The notes: generated from the letters alone by a model not told the origin. DNA of 64,000 nt from RHKX01 sp963839535 (GCA_963839535.1 CAWIVF010000008.1:62001-126000); one strand, 5' to 3'; counted from the first letter of the stretch, positions 45,213-55,140 are shown. Numbers and translations are program-made.

Positions 45213-48054
45213 ATGACCGACGCAGCCTCTGAGAGCACGATCGACACCGCGGCGAGGGTCGCCGAGGGCGGCCTGAAGATCGATCGGCGATTCACCACGG
45301 AGGGCACCGCCCCCTTCGACGAGGTTGCCTGGGAGACCCGCGACGCCCTGATCGGCGACCCCGCGGCGCCCGCCTTCGAGCAGCGCGATCTCGAGTTCCC
45401 GGTGACCTGGTCGCAGAACGCGACGAACATCGTCGCCCAGAAGTACTTCCGCGGCCCGCTCGGCTCCCCGGAGCGCGAGAGCTCGGTCAAGCAGATGATC
45501 GGCCGCGTCGCCGGCACGATCGCGAACTGGGGCCGCGAGGGCGGCTACTTCGCGACGCCCGCCGACGCCGACGCGTTCGAGGACGAGCTGACCCACATCC
45601 TGCTCCACCAGAAGGCCGCCTTCAACTCCCCGGTCTGGTTCAACGTCGGCTTCGAGGAGCACCCGCAGTGCTCCGCCTGCTTCATCCTCAGCGTCGAGGA
45701 CACGATGGAGTCGATCCTCGCCTGGAACACCAAGGAGGGGACGATCTTCCGCGGCGGCTCCGGCTCCGGGATCAACCTCTCGAACATCCGCGGCTCGAGC
45801 GAGCAGCTCTCCAAGGGCGGCTTCGCCTCCGGCCCGGTCAGCTTCATGCGCGGCGCCGACGCCTGGGCCGGGACGATCAAGTCCGGCGGCAAGACCCGCC
45901 GCGCGGCGAAGATGGTCGTGCTCAACGTCGACCACCCGGACATCGAGGACTTCATCTGGTGCAAGGCGCGCGAGGAGGACAAGGCCGCAGCGCTGCGCGA
46001 CGCCGGCTTCGACATGTCGATCGACGGCGACGGCTTCACCTCGATCCAGTACCAGAACGCGAACAACTCGGTGCGGATCACCGACGCGTTCATGGAGGCC
46101 GTCGAGGCCGAACTCCGACTGGGACCTGCTCGCCCGCAAGGACGGCTCGGTGATCAAGTCGCTGCCGGCCCGCGACCTGCTCAACCAGCTCGCCGAGGCC
46201 GCCTGGCGCTGCGCCGATCCCGGCGTCCAGTTCGACACGATCATCAACGACTGGCACACCTGCCCGGAGTCGGGGCGGATCAACGCCTCCAACCCGTGCT
46301 CGGAGTACATGCACGTCGACGACTCGGCCTGCAACCTGGCCTCGATCAACCTGATGAAGTTCCGCCGCGAGGACGGCAGCTTCGACACCGCCGACTTCGA
46401 GCACACGGTCGACACCGTCCTGCTCGCGCAGGAGATCGTCGTCGGGCCGTCGAGCTACCCGACCGAGGAGATCGGCGCCAACGCGCGCCGGTTCCGTCAG
46501 CTCGGCCTCGGCTACGCCAACCTCGGCGCCTTCCTGATGTCGAACGGCATGCCGTACGACTCCGAGGAGGGGCGCGCCGTCGCCGCCTCGATCACCGCGC
46601 TGATGACCGGCCGCGGCTACCGCAAGTCGGCTGAGATCGCCGCCGCGATCGGCCCGTACGAGGAGTACGAGAAGAACCGCGAGCCGCACAACGCGGTCAT
46701 GCGCAAGCACCGCGACGCCGCCTACGACATCGCCGATTCCACGATCGGCGACGGCGAGCTGCTCGCCGCCGCCCGCCGCTCCTGGGACGAGGCGGTCGCG
46801 CTCGGCGACGAGCACGGCTACCGCAACGCGCAGGCGACGGTCCTCGCGCCCACCGGGACGATCTCGTTCCTGATGGACTGCGACACGACCGGGATCGAGC
46901 CCGACTTCTCGCTCGTCAAGTACAAGGAGCTCGTCGGTGGCGGCTCGATGACGATCGTCAACCGCTCGGTGCCGCTGGCGCTGCGCACCCTCGGCTACAA
47001 CGAGGAGGCGATCGAGCAGATCACCGCCTACGTCAACGACAAGGGCACGATCGTCGGCGCCCCCGGGCTCGAGGACGGCCACCTGCCGGTCTTCGACGTC
47101 GCGGTCGGCTCACGGGCGATCTCGCACATGGGCCACATCCAGATGATGTCGGCGGCGCAGCCGTTCCTCAGCGGCGCGATCTCGAAGACCGTGAACCTGC
47201 CGGAGACGGCCACGGTCGCCGACATCGCCGACGCCTACACCGAGGGCTGGAAGGGCGGCCTGAAGGCGCTCGCGATCTACCGCGACGGCTCGAAGACGGC
47301 CCAGGCCCTGCGCACCGACGCCGGTGACGCCAAGGACGCCGAGGAAGAGGTCGTCGTCACGCCGGAGCCGGTCCGCCGGCGCATGCCGGCCGAGCGCGAG
47401 TCGCTCACCCACAAGTTCTCGATCGCCGGGCAGGAGGGCTACATCACCGCCGGCAAGTACGAGGACGGCACGGTCGGGGAGATCTTCCTCACCGACATCG
47501 GCAAGGAGGGCTCGACCCTCCGCGGGATGATGAACGCGTTCGCCACGGCGGTCTCGATCGGCCTCCAGTACGGCGTGCCGCTCGAGGTCCTGGTCAACAA
47601 GTTCAGCTACATGCGCTTCGACCCGGAGGGCATGACGAAGAACCCGGAGATCCCGTTCGCCAAGTCGATGCCCGACTACATCATGCGCTGGCTGGCGAGC
47701 CGCTTCATCGAGGACGTCGACGCCCACGAGGACCTCGGGATCCTGACCAAGGAGGTCCGGGCCCGCAAGGAGGCGCAGCAGTCGCTGTTCAGCCCGGACA
47801 CCGCCGGCCCGACGAACGGGAACGGCAATGGGAACGGGAACGGCTCGCACGAGCCCGCCCCGGCGGCGTCGGCCTCCGGCGGTGCGGCGGTGCCCGCGGC
47901 GGCGGCGCTCACCGACACCCCGCCGGTGGTCCCGGCGCGGATGACGCGGGAGCTCGAGCTGGGCCCGGCGTGCGACCAGTGCGGCGGCATGATGCAGCGG
48001 ACGGGCAGTTGCTACACGTGCACCAGCTGCGGCAACAACACCGGCTGCGGCTGA
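45213..48054 (+). CDS. nrdJ: Adenosylcobalamin-dependent ribonucleotide reductase (class II), one frameshift
   Basis: Reduces ribonucleotides to deoxyribonucleotides with a B12 radical. ATG 45213 follows AAGGGAG. Residues 150-160 (EEHPQCSACFIL, Cys153/Cys156) start the core; GRINASNPCSEYMHVDDSACNLASINLMKF holds the active-site cysteine region. The class II B12-binding and finger-loop segments follow (YRNAQATVLAPTGTISFLMDCDTTGIEPDF). A Gly-Asn linker (GNGNGNGNG) leads to a C-terminal zinc-like ending CDQCGGMMQRTGSCYTCTSCGNNTGC. The frame breaks at about 46111: GAGGCCGAACTCCGAC should read as the codons of EADSDWDLLARKDGS, one base less. Expected length is about 946 residues. Disruption in a gene of this kind argues for a sequencing error. 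Confidence 0.93.
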
Positions 48055-48153
48055 TCTGAGGGTCTGAGAGGCGCCGGGCTCGGCGTCATCCTCGGCTCAC
48101 TGCCCGAAGGCAGCATCGCCTCGTCTTCCTTGATCTGACGGCCCTCGCCTCCC
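48055..48153. other. Convergent intergenic stretch after nrdJ
   Basis: CTGCC-CGAA-GGCAG (48100-48113) forms a small stable hairpin with no T-run, a weak terminator at best. TGATCTGACGGCC occurs twice, at about 48132 and 48162, the second copy inside the ctaA 3' end. Confidence 0.35.
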
Positions 48154-49177
48154 TCAGTGCCTGATCTGACGGCCTGGGAGGGCGGCGGCTCGTAGCCTCG
48201 CAGGGCTCAGGCGCCGGCGCGCTGCGGAGGCGGCCGTCAACGTCGCCTCCCGCGGCGCCAGCCTGCCCGCCGCTGCCACCGTCCAGAGCATTGCCACCCA
48301 GGTGATCGTCGCCAGGGCGATGTGGACCCAGACGATGCCTGCCGGCAGCTCGAGCGCCCACTGGACGCCGCCGATCACGCCCTGGAGGGCCAGCAGCCCG
48401 ATCACGACCAGCAGGGGTCGGACCGCGCGGCGATCGCCTCCCTTCCGCCGGAGCAGCAGCAACGTCGCGACCGCGGCCAGGCCGAAGATCGTCGCCATCA
48501 ACGCGTGCCGCTCGACCGCCCACTGGAGGGTCGCGCCGCCGCGGAAGTCGAAGCGCTGGACGAGCTCGCCCTCGTGGTCACCGGGATGGGGGCCCGACGC
48601 GGTGCTGATCGTGCCGAGCAGGATCGTCAGCTGGCCAAGCGGGAATCAGGCCGCGGACCGCCCAGACCCCCAGACGATCCTCCGAGAACCGCCGCTCCCC
48701 CGGCTCGTAGCGCGAGCACCAGGCGAGCGCGAAGGCCGCGTCGAGCAGCAGCATCGAGAGGATGAAGTGGAACATGACCAGGCCGGGCGCCAGGTCGTAG
48801 TAGACGACGAGGCCGCCGAGGATCGCCTGGCAGACGACGCCCAGCGGAAGCAACGCTCCGAACAGGGCCAGATGCCAGCGGTAGGGGCGCCGGCGGAAGG
48901 CGAGGACGCAGGCCGCGATCACGGCGATCCCGACGACGCCGGTGAAGACGCGGTTCGCGAACTCGATCACCGCGTTCAGGTCGGCGGCGGCGTAGACCTG
49001 GTTGTCGTAGCACTTGGGCCAGGCCGGGCAGCCGAGCCCAGAGCCGGTCAGCCGGACGGCGGCTCCGGTGAAGACGATCGCGACCAGGGAACCGAGCGCG
49101 ATCGCGGCGATCACGAAGTACTGCTGCCTGGTCAGCGTCAGGTTGCGGAGGCGGCTCAGGGTCGAGGGGGCGGGCAC
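48154..49177 (-). CDS. ctaA: Heme A synthase (COX15/CtaA), one frameshift
   Basis: Oxidises the C8 methyl of heme O to make heme A for cytochrome oxidase. GTG 49177 starts PAPSTLSRLRNLTLTRQQYFVIAAIALGSLVAIVFTGAAVRLTGSGLGCPAWPKCYDNQVY; the GAAVRLTGSGLGCPAWPKC motif is diagnostic. His-containing helices follow (ALFGALLPLGVVCQAILGGLVVYYDLAPGLVMFHFILS). After a break near 48645 the second half reads TISTASGPHPGDHEGE, WAVERHALMATIFGLAAVATLLLLRRK, ALQGVIGGVQWALELPAGIVWVHIALATITW, ending at 48154. Eight membrane helices, about 341 residues. TACCGT 9 nt before the GTG may be its -10. Confidence 0.9.
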
Positions 49178-49333
49178 GGGGCGGAAACGGTACCGTCAGC
49201 CCTGCGTCAGCCCCCGCCGCAAGAGCGCGCCCAGTTCGCAAGTGAAGTGCCCGGCGTGCCGATGGAGGAGTGAGCTAGACAGGCGCTTTGCAAGCGTTTT
49301 GTTAGCAAGAACTCATCCGCCTGACGATTCCTG

Positions 49334-49339
49334 TACTAT
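49334..49339 (+). promoter_or_regulatory. Candidate -10 box upstream of the c-di-AMP riboswitch
   Basis: TACTAT lies 20 nt before the riboswitch start. The -35 position (ACTCAT, 17 bp earlier) is a poor match, so this is only the best available candidate. Confidence 0.3.
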
Positions 49340-49359
49340 CAGCGCATCCTGCAACTGGT

Positions 49360-49478
49360 AATGCCTAATCCCGGCCACGAAGGCTGGGAGCGGGGGAACC
49401 AAGAGTTGGGGCGAATCTACCTCCAGGTGGAGGCGCGACTCCTTTAGCGCCAGCCCGTCAGCTAACCCCGTAGGCCGA
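49360..49478 (+). ncRNA. ydaO/yuaA c-di-AMP riboswitch
   Basis: Conserved blocks of the ydaO class occur in order: ATGCCTAATCC, GGGGGAACC, TTGGGGCGAATC, and AGCCCGTCAGCTAACCCCGTAGGC. GCCTA (49363-49367) pairs with TAGGC (49471-49475) to close P1. It senses cyclic di-AMP and usually switches off the downstream gene. Here it precedes an NlpC/P60 cell-wall hydrolase, the association seen in other actinobacteria. The hydrolase ribosome site AAGGAG (49481-49486) begins only a few bases after P1, so translational or terminator control are both possible. Confidence 0.95.
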
Positions 49479-49495
49479 CGAAGGAGATAACCCAC

Positions 49496-50038
49496 GTGCG
49501 TATCCCCACCCGATCGACCCGGACGGCCGGTCTCGTAGTCACCGCGGCGTTAGCCCTGGTCCCCGCATCCGCACTCGCGGACGGCGGCATGTCCCCTGAG
49601 GGCACGAAGAGCGAGCCGACCAACACCACCGGCAAGGCCCGACTCGTCGATGGCAAGGCCATCGCTCCCGAGAGCGCCCCGAACCGCGTCAAGCGCGTCA
49701 TCGCGGCCGCCAACAAGATCCGCAACAAGCCGTACGAGTACGGCGGCGGACACGGCGACTTCAACGACGACGGCTACGACTGCTCCGGTGCCGTCTCCTA
49801 CGCCCTGCACGGCGGCGGGCTGCTCAACGCCCCGCTCGACTCGAGCGGCCTGGCCCAGTGGAAGCGGTCCGGCAAGGGCAACTGGATCAGCGTCTACGGC
49901 AACCCCGGCCACGCCTACATGGTCGTCGCCGGACTGCGGTTCGACACCTCCATGACCCCCGGCAACGGACCCGGCTGGAGCAAGAGCCTCAAGTCGACGG
50001 GCGGCAGGTACGCCGTCCGCCACGCCGGCAGCCTCTAG
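49496..50038 (+). CDS. Secreted NlpC/P60-family peptidoglycan hydrolase
   Basis: 180 residues from GTG 49496. An N-terminal signal peptide (RTAGLVVTAALALVPASALA) is followed by an NlpC/P60 domain. The catalytic Cys96 is in NDDGYDCSGAVSYALH, the His139 in NPGHAYMVVAGLRFDT, and the third polar residue is probably in YAVRHAG. It cleaves peptide crosslinks of peptidoglycan outside the membrane. It is controlled by the c-di-AMP riboswitch directly upstream, linking wall cutting to turgor and wall stress. The gene ends in a strong terminator. No cell-wall-binding domain is present. Confidence 0.93.
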   Translation: MRIPTRSTRTAGLVVTAALALVPASALADGGMSPEGTKSEPTNTTGKARLVDGKAIAPESAPNRVKRVIAAANKIRNKPYEYGGGHGDFNDDGYDCSGAVSYALHGGGLLNAPLDSSGLAQWKRSGKGNWISVYGNPGHAYMVVAGLRFDTSMTPGNGPGWSKSLKSTGGRYAVRHAGSL

Positions 50039-50060
50039 CCCCGGCACAGCCGACCCCTTC

Positions 50061-50092
50061 GAACGGCCGCCTCCGGGCGGCCGTTCGCTTTT
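50061..50092 (+). terminator. Rho-independent terminator
   Basis: A perfect 11-bp stem GAACGGCCGCC-TCCG-GGCGGCCGTTC (50061-50086) is followed by GCTTTTC. It separates the riboswitch-controlled hydrolase from the next gene. Confidence 0.85.
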
Positions 50093-50129
50093 CGGGGACG
50101 AACGGCTTCCGTCAGACTCTCCGATCCCG

Positions 50130-50987
50130 ATGAGCGAGCCCTGCGTCCGCATCAACGAGTTCACCGACCCGGGCTGCCCCTGGGCCTACAGCGCGGAGCC
50201 GTTCCGGCATCGCCTGAACTGGCTCTACGAGGGATTCATCGAATGGCGTCCCCGGATGGTCGTCCTCGCCGATGACGCCGCCGAGCAGGAGGAGAAGGGC
50301 TTCACCCCCGAGAAGCTCGCCGACGGCTACGCGAAGATCGCGCATGAGCACCGGATGCCGATCGACACCCGGCTGCGCCCCCACGTAGCCGGCACCCGGC
50401 TCGCCTGCAAGGCGGTGGTGGCCGCTCGCGTCCACGCCGGCCCCGCGGCCACCGAGGGGTTGCTCAGGGGCCTGCGGATCGCCAACTTCGCCGGCGAGAT
50501 GCTCGACGACCACTCGACGATCGTCGGCGCCGCGACCCGAGCGGGCGTCGGCGACGAGATCTCCGGATGGCTCGAGGATCCGGCGGTCGAGGAGGAGCTC
50601 GAGCGGGACAGGAGCGACGCCCGCCGCCCCAGCCCCGCCGCGCGCGTCCTCGATCACAAGCTCGCCAACTGGTCCGGCGGGCGCCGCTACACCTGCCCGA
50701 GCTACGAGATCACCCGGATCGAGGACGGCGTCACGATCGCTGTGCCGGGATTCCAGCCCTTCGCGGTCTACGACGCGATCCTCGCCAACCTCGTCCCCGG
50801 CCTCGAGCGGCGCACGCCACCCGGCTCCGCCGCCGAGGTCCTGCGCTGGCGGACCACCCCACTCTCCACCCAGGAGGTGGCCGTCGTCTGCGACGTCGAC
50901 TTCGACAGCGCCCGCGAGGAGCTCGGCCGGGTCGCCCGCCAGACCTACGTCGGCGCCGACGGCTTCTGGGAGCTCGAGGACGCATGA
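50130..50987 (+). CDS. DsbA-family thiol oxidoreductase-like protein
   Basis: 285 residues, cytosolic (no signal). The active-site region is FTDPGCPWAYSAEPFRHRL: only one cysteine (Cys16) in a CPWA arrangement, as in FrnE/DsbA-like proteins that have CPWC or CPxS. Thioredoxin-fold elements follow with an inserted helical domain (GFTPEKLADGYAKIAHEHRM to ANFAGEMLDDHSTIVGAATRAGV). The C-terminal part (IAVPGFQPFAVYDAILANLVPGLERR) is a further conserved segment of FrnE-type proteins. Loss of the second Cys suggests a reductase-independent or glutathione-like role. It starts a five-gene run with 2-8 bp overlaps. Confidence 0.8.
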   Translation: MSEPCVRINEFTDPGCPWAYSAEPFRHRLNWLYEGFIEWRPRMVVLADDAAEQEEKGFTPEKLADGYAKIAHEHRMPIDTRLRPHVAGTRLACKAVVAARVHAGPAATEGLLRGLRIANFAGEMLDDHSTIVGAATRAGVGDEISGWLEDPAVEEELERDRSDARRPSPAARVLDHKLANWSGGRRYTCPSYEITRIEDGVTIAVPGFQPFAVYDAILANLVPGLERRTPPGSAAEVLRWRTTPLSTQEVAVVCDVDFDSAREELGRVARQTYVGADGFWELEDA

Positions 50988-51745
50988 GCCCCCGTGGCCT
51001 CCTCATCTTCCCCGCGTTCGCCGCTCTCGTCGCGGCCGTCGTCCTCGTCTACCGGAAGGCCGTCCGCACGACCGTGAAGACCCCCGAGGGGCAGGTCAGC
51101 ATCCTCGAGCCCGACGACAACGTGCGCGTCAAGGCGAGCGGCGCCGTCGGCTCGGTCCAGGAGGCGGAGATCGTCGTCGATCGCAGCTTCCTCGAGCGGA
51201 TCTGGAACGCCGACAGCCTCGAGCTCCTCGCCCGCGGCTACTGGGCCTTCCTGCGTCGCATGTCGCTCGGGATCATCCGCGTGCGTTACGCGCATGACTC
51301 GCGCACCGTCGCCGCCTTCGGGCTGGTGCCGCTGCTCCGCTTCGGAACCCCGCAGTACGAGACCGAGGAGGGCGAGGGTCGCGTCACCTGGCCGATCGAC
51401 CGCGGCGTTCTCGTCGCCCGCGAGGGCCGCGGCCAGGGGAACCTGCGCGTCTCCGTCAAGCGCTGCGACCGCGATGGCGTCGACGACGAGGTCGACGGCG
51501 TCGACGACCGGGTCCGGATGATCGCCCGGGTCGAGGTCAACAACTTCTACCCCGGCCTGCGGGGCCGAGGACGGTTCGCCCAGTTCGGCGCCTGGTTCTA
51601 CGCGCAGACGCAGCTCCGCATCCACGTGATCGTCTGCAACGCCTACCTGCTGTCGCTGCCGAAGCTCGACTTCCCGAACGTCGATCTCACCTCGATGCCC
51701 AGCGATCAGGCCCGCGACGACGCCCTCCAGGGAGCCGCCTCGTGA
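50984..51745 (+). CDS. Uncharacterised membrane-anchored protein
   Basis: 253 residues. ATG 50984 overlaps the previous stop (ATGA). An N-terminal helix (GLLIFPAFAALVAAVVLVYRKAV) anchors it; the rest is soluble, with RLDRSFLERIWNADSLELLARGYWAFLRRMSLGIIRVRYAHDS and conserved-looking ALVARVEVNNFYPGLRGRGRFAQFGAWFYAQTQLRIHVIVCNAYL. I recognise no domain with certainty. It is followed after a 4-bp overlap by the SDR gene, so a common operon is likely. Confidence 0.8.
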   Translation: MSPRGLLIFPAFAALVAAVVLVYRKAVRTTVKTPEGQVSILEPDDNVRVKASGAVGSVQEAEIVVDRSFLERIWNADSLELLARGYWAFLRRMSLGIIRVRYAHDSRTVAAFGLVPLLRFGTPQYETEEGEGRVTWPIDRGVLVAREGRGQGNLRVSVKRCDRDGVDDEVDGVDDRVRMIARVEVNNFYPGLRGRGRFAQFGAWFYAQTQLRIHVIVCNAYLLSLPKLDFPNVDLTSMPSDQARDDALQGAAS

Positions 51746-52698
51746 CCGCCGCCGGCACCAACGGCGGCGGGCCCGCCGGCCCGACCTACCTGATCGCCGG
51801 CGCGACCGGAGTCATCGGCAGGCGGCTGGCGAAGGCACTGCTCACCGACGGCGCAAACGTCCGCGCGCTGGTCCGCGACCCCGAGCGCGCCCGCGAGACC
51901 CTCGGCCCGCGGGTCGAGCTGTTCGAGGCGGACCTGCTCGCCCAGCCCGACCTCAGCACCGCGATGGACGGGGTCGAGGTCGCCTACTTCCTCGTCCACA
52001 TGATGGGCTCGGAGGGGGACTACGCCGAGCGCGAGCGCACGGCGGCCAAGCTGTTCGCCCGGGCCGCGAGCGCTGCCGGGGTCGAGCGGATCGTCTACCT
52101 CGGCGGCCTCGGCGCCGACCGCGGCGGCTCCCCGCACCTCGACAGCCGCCACCGCACCGCCGAGACCCTGCGCGAGTTCGGTCCGCCGCTCACCTACTTC
52201 CGCGCCGCGATGATCATCGGCCCCCAGAGCGAGTCCTACGAGCTGCTGCGCTCGATCGCCGGGCGCCTCCCCGCGCTGCCCAAGCCGGAGTGGCTCCAGT
52301 CGCTGACCCAGCCGATCGGGATCAGGGACGTCATCGCCTACCTGCGCGATGCGCCCAGCGTCCCCGAGAGCACCGGCAGGGAGATCCAGATCGGCGGGCC
52401 CGAGGTGATGCAGCATCTCGACGTGATCGCCGAGTTCGCCCGCGAGACCGGCCATCGCCCGCCGCTGCGGGTCTCGGTGCCGGAGTGGATCGCCACCCCG
52501 GAGATCGTCGCCGCCGGCGCGGCCTCGGTGACCTCGGGCAGCCCGCTCGTGGCCGCGGAGCTCGCGCTCGGCCTGCGCGGCGACACGTCGGTGAAGGACC
52601 CCTCCGGCGCGGCGCTCTTCTCGATCCGGCCCGAGCCGCTCCACGTCGCGATTCACCGTGCCCTGAGCGAGGAAGAGGGGGTGGCAGCGCATGGCTGA
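51742..52698 (+). CDS. NAD(P)-binding SDR-like protein (NmrA/atypical SDR)
   Basis: 318 residues from GTG 51742 (GTGA overlap). Rossmann start TYLIAGATGVIGRRLAKALLTDG, FLVHMMGSEGDYAERERTAAKLFARAAS, ERIVYLGGLGAD and YFRAAMIIGPQSESYELLRSI. The SxxxY-x3-K pattern is replaced by atypical residues, as in NmrA/complex I 39-kDa-type SDRs. The family includes quinone and NADH-binding proteins; no substrate can be assigned. It overlaps the SRPBCC gene by 8 bp. Confidence 0.88.
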   Translation: MTAAGTNGGGPAGPTYLIAGATGVIGRRLAKALLTDGANVRALVRDPERARETLGPRVELFEADLLAQPDLSTAMDGVEVAYFLVHMMGSEGDYAERERTAAKLFARAASAAGVERIVYLGGLGADRGGSPHLDSRHRTAETLREFGPPLTYFRAAMIIGPQSESYELLRSIAGRLPALPKPEWLQSLTQPIGIRDVIAYLRDAPSVPESTGREIQIGGPEVMQHLDVIAEFARETGHRPPLRVSVPEWIATPEIVAAGAASVTSGSPLVAAELALGLRGDTSVKDPSGAALFSIRPEPLHVAIHRALSEEEGVAAHG

Positions 52699-53140
52699 CG
52701 TCGTCAAGCAGTCGATCGAAATCGAGGCCCCGATCGAGCGGGTCTGGGAGCTGGTCATGGATCCCGACCGCCTCGGCGAGTGGGTGACGATCCACGACTC
52801 CGTCTCCGACGTGCCCGAGGGCGACCTGAAGAAGGGCAGCCGCTTCCGCCAGGAGATGAAGCTGAAGGGCGTCCCGCTGAAGGTCAAGTGGGAGGTCGTC
52901 GAGTGCGACGCGCCCCGGCAGGCCAAATGGCAGGGCGATGCGGCGGCCGGCGCCAAGGCGCAGATCGTCTACGCGCTCTCCGAGAACGACGGCGTGACCA
53001 CGTTCGACTACGAGAACCAGTTCGAGCTTCCGGCCGGCAAGGTCGGCAAGCTGGCTGCCAAGGCGTTCAACGCGATGTCCGGCGACCGCGAGGCGCAGAA
53101 GTCGCTGAAGCGCCTGAAGGAGCTGCTCGAGGATGACTGA
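52691..53140 (+). CDS. SRPBCC/START-like ligand-binding protein
   Basis: 149 residues forming one START-related domain: KQSIEIEAPIERVWELVMDPDRLGEWVTIHDSV, then GDLKKGSRFRQEMKLKGVPLKVKWEVVE and a C-terminal long helix (AAKAFNAMSGDREAQKSLKRLKELLED). Such domains bind hydrophobic small molecules, including lipids and aromatic polyketides. Overlaps its neighbours on both sides by 8 bp and probably works with the SDR upstream. Confidence 0.88.
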   Translation: MADVVKQSIEIEAPIERVWELVMDPDRLGEWVTIHDSVSDVPEGDLKKGSRFRQEMKLKGVPLKVKWEVVECDAPRQAKWQGDAAAGAKAQIVYALSENDGVTTFDYENQFELPAGKVGKLAAKAFNAMSGDREAQKSLKRLKELLEDD

Positions 53141-54054
53141 GACCGCCGTCGCCGACGAGCGCCTCGACGCGGTGGAGATGGCGACCGTCGCCGACGGGAT
53201 CGAGATCGCCTACGAGAGCTTCGGCGATCCCACGGACCCGACCCTCCTCCTCGTCATGGGCCTCGGGATGCAGATGCTCGGCTGGGACGAGGAGTTCTGC
53301 GAGCTCGTCGCCGCCCACGGCTACCGCGTCATCCGCTACGACAACCGGGACGTCGGCCTCTCCACGAAGGTCGGACGTGGCCGGCCGAACGTGCTCGCCG
53401 GAGCCGTCGGGCTGCGCAAGGCCCACTACGACCTCGGTGACATGGCCGCCGACGCGGTCGGGCTGCTCGACCACCTCGAGGTCGAGAGCGCGCACGTGGT
53501 CGGCGCCTCGATGGGCGGGATGATCGCCCAGACCCTCGCCGCCCGGCACCCGGAGCGCAGTCGCCTCCCTCTGCTCGATCATGTCCACCCCCGGCGGCCG
53601 GTCCTTCTCGACCCTGCCGCGGATGAGCGTGATCGGCACGCTCCTCGCCGTCCCGCCCTCCGATCGCGAGGCCTACGCGGAGCACGTCGCGACCCTCTTC
53701 GAGCGGATCGGCTCCCCCGGCTTCGACCACGACCACGAGCGGCTGCGCCGGCGCGCGCTGCTGGGCTACGACCGCTGCTTCCACCCGGCCGGAGCCGGCC
53801 ACCAGCTGATGGCGATCATGGCCTCAGGCAGCCGGACCAAGGAGCTGCGGGGTGTCCGCTGCCCGACCCTGGTCATTCACGGCCGCGACGACAAGCTGGT
53901 CCCTCCCGCCGCCGGCAAGGCCACGGCGAAGGCGATCCCGGGGGCGCGGCTCGAGCTGGTCGACGGGATGGGCCACGACCTGCCCGAGGAGCTCTGGATC
54001 CGCTTCGCCGAACTGATCGACGAGAACGCCCGGCGGGCTGCCCCCGTCAGCTGA
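53133..54054 (+). CDS. Alpha/beta hydrolase, one frameshift
   Basis: ATG 53133 gives IAYESFGDPTDPTLLLVMGLGMQMLGWDEEF, VIRYDNRDVGLSTKV and the nucleophile elbow VVGASMGGMIAQTLA (Ser in GASMG). After a break near 53565 the next frame gives MSTPGGRSFS to GTLLAVPPSDREA and a second hydrolase half with LVIHGRDDKLVP (Asp) and VDGMGHDLPEELWI (His). About 307 residues. The nucleophile-Asp-His triad is complete, so esterase or epoxide-hydrolase-type activity is likely; LGL(G/M)MQMLGW...GLSTKV is the pattern of actinobacterial hydrolases of unknown substrate. Converges on topoisomerase IB with an 8-bp overlap. Confidence 0.85.
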
Positions 54055-55065
54055 GCAGCTTCAGGACCGCCCGCTCGATCTTCTCCCGATCGGGGAACTG
54101 CCCCGGGTCGGCCGCCCGCTCGATCCGCTCGAGCTGCGGCGCGATCGTCTCGCCCGACTCGTAGCGGTCGAAGATGCGCGGGTCGATGTAGGACGCGCGG
54201 CAGACCGCCGGCGTGTTGTTGAGGTACATGGCGGTCTCCTTGATCGCCCGGTTGACGGCCCGCTTCCGCGCCGCCTTGGTCGAGTCGTCGGCGTCGTCGG
54301 CGGCGAGGAAGACCGCCGCCAGCACGGTCGCGTTCCAGGTCCGGAAGTCCTTGGCGCTGAAGCCCTCGCCCGCGGTCTCCTTGATGAAGGCGTTGACGTC
54401 GGCGGAGACGAGGTCCCGCCACCGACTGCCCTCCTTGTAGACGAGCAGGTCCTTCAGGGCGCGGCCGCCCGTCCTCGCCTTCAGCGCCTTCAGCGTCGGC
54501 ATCACCGAGGGGTCGTTGATCTGGTGGGTGCTGAGCTGGCCGCTCTTCGAGGGATAGGAGAACGTCGCCTCGCCCTTGACGATCTTCATGTGCTTGCGCT
54601 TGATCGTGGTCAGGCCGTAGCTCTCGTTGTCGGCCTCGTAGCGCTCGTTGCCGACCCGGAAGAGGCCGAGGTCGAGGAGCCGCACGGCGCAGGAGCAGAC
54701 CCGGTCGAAGTCGAGGGTGCGGCGGCTCAGCCCCTCGTCGAGGCGTCGCGGAGGGACGGCAGCGACTTCGCGAACTCCTCCATCTCGGCGAACTTGATCC
54801 GGTCGCGGCTCTCGCGCCAATCGTCGTGGTAGCGGTACTGCTTGCGCCCGGCGTCGTCGTAGCCGGTCGCCTGCACGTGTCCGCGCGGGTGCGGGCAGAT
54901 CCAGACGTCGGTCCACGCCGGCGGGACCGCGAGCGCGCGGATCCGCTCCAGCGTGGCCTTGTCGGTGATCGCCGCGCCGTCCTCCTCGTGGTAGGAGAAC
55001 CCGAGCCCGCGCTTGACGCGCCGGATCCCGGGGCCGTTGATGTCGACTCGTCTGGTCCGTGCCAT
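54047..55065 (-). CDS. Type IB DNA topoisomerase, one frameshift
   Basis: A poxvirus-like TopIB that nicks and rejoins DNA through a 3'-phosphotyrosine. ATG 55065 gives GPGIRRVKRGLGFSYHEEDGAAITDKATLERIRALAVPPAWTDVWICPHPRGHVQATGYDDAGRKQYRYHDDWRESRDRIKF, the N-domain. After a break near 54730 the catalytic domain follows, with LLDLGLFRVGNERYEADNESYGLTTI, the active-site region RTWNATVLAAVFL and the Tyr in AVCRASYIDPRIFDRY. About 339 residues. A second topoisomerase of this fold besides TopA is usual in several bacterial groups. TAGGGT 9 nt before the ATG may be its -10. Confidence 0.9.
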
Positions 55066-55127
55066 GGCCGCGGGACCCTACCCGCGTGCTCGGGCCCGCG
55101 AATCACGGGCCGACGACCGCCGGTCGT

Positions 55128-55133
55128 TAGATT
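55128..55133 (+). promoter_or_regulatory. Candidate leaderless -10 box (TAGATT)
   Basis: TAGATT ends 7 nt before ATG 55141. Confidence 0.4.
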
Positions 55134-55140
55134 TGCGCCC

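Noticed and set aside
48132..48174. Direct repeat TGATCTGACGGCC after nrdJ as a possible regulatory site
   Set aside because: Only two copies, one inside the ctaA coding end, with no context supporting a function.
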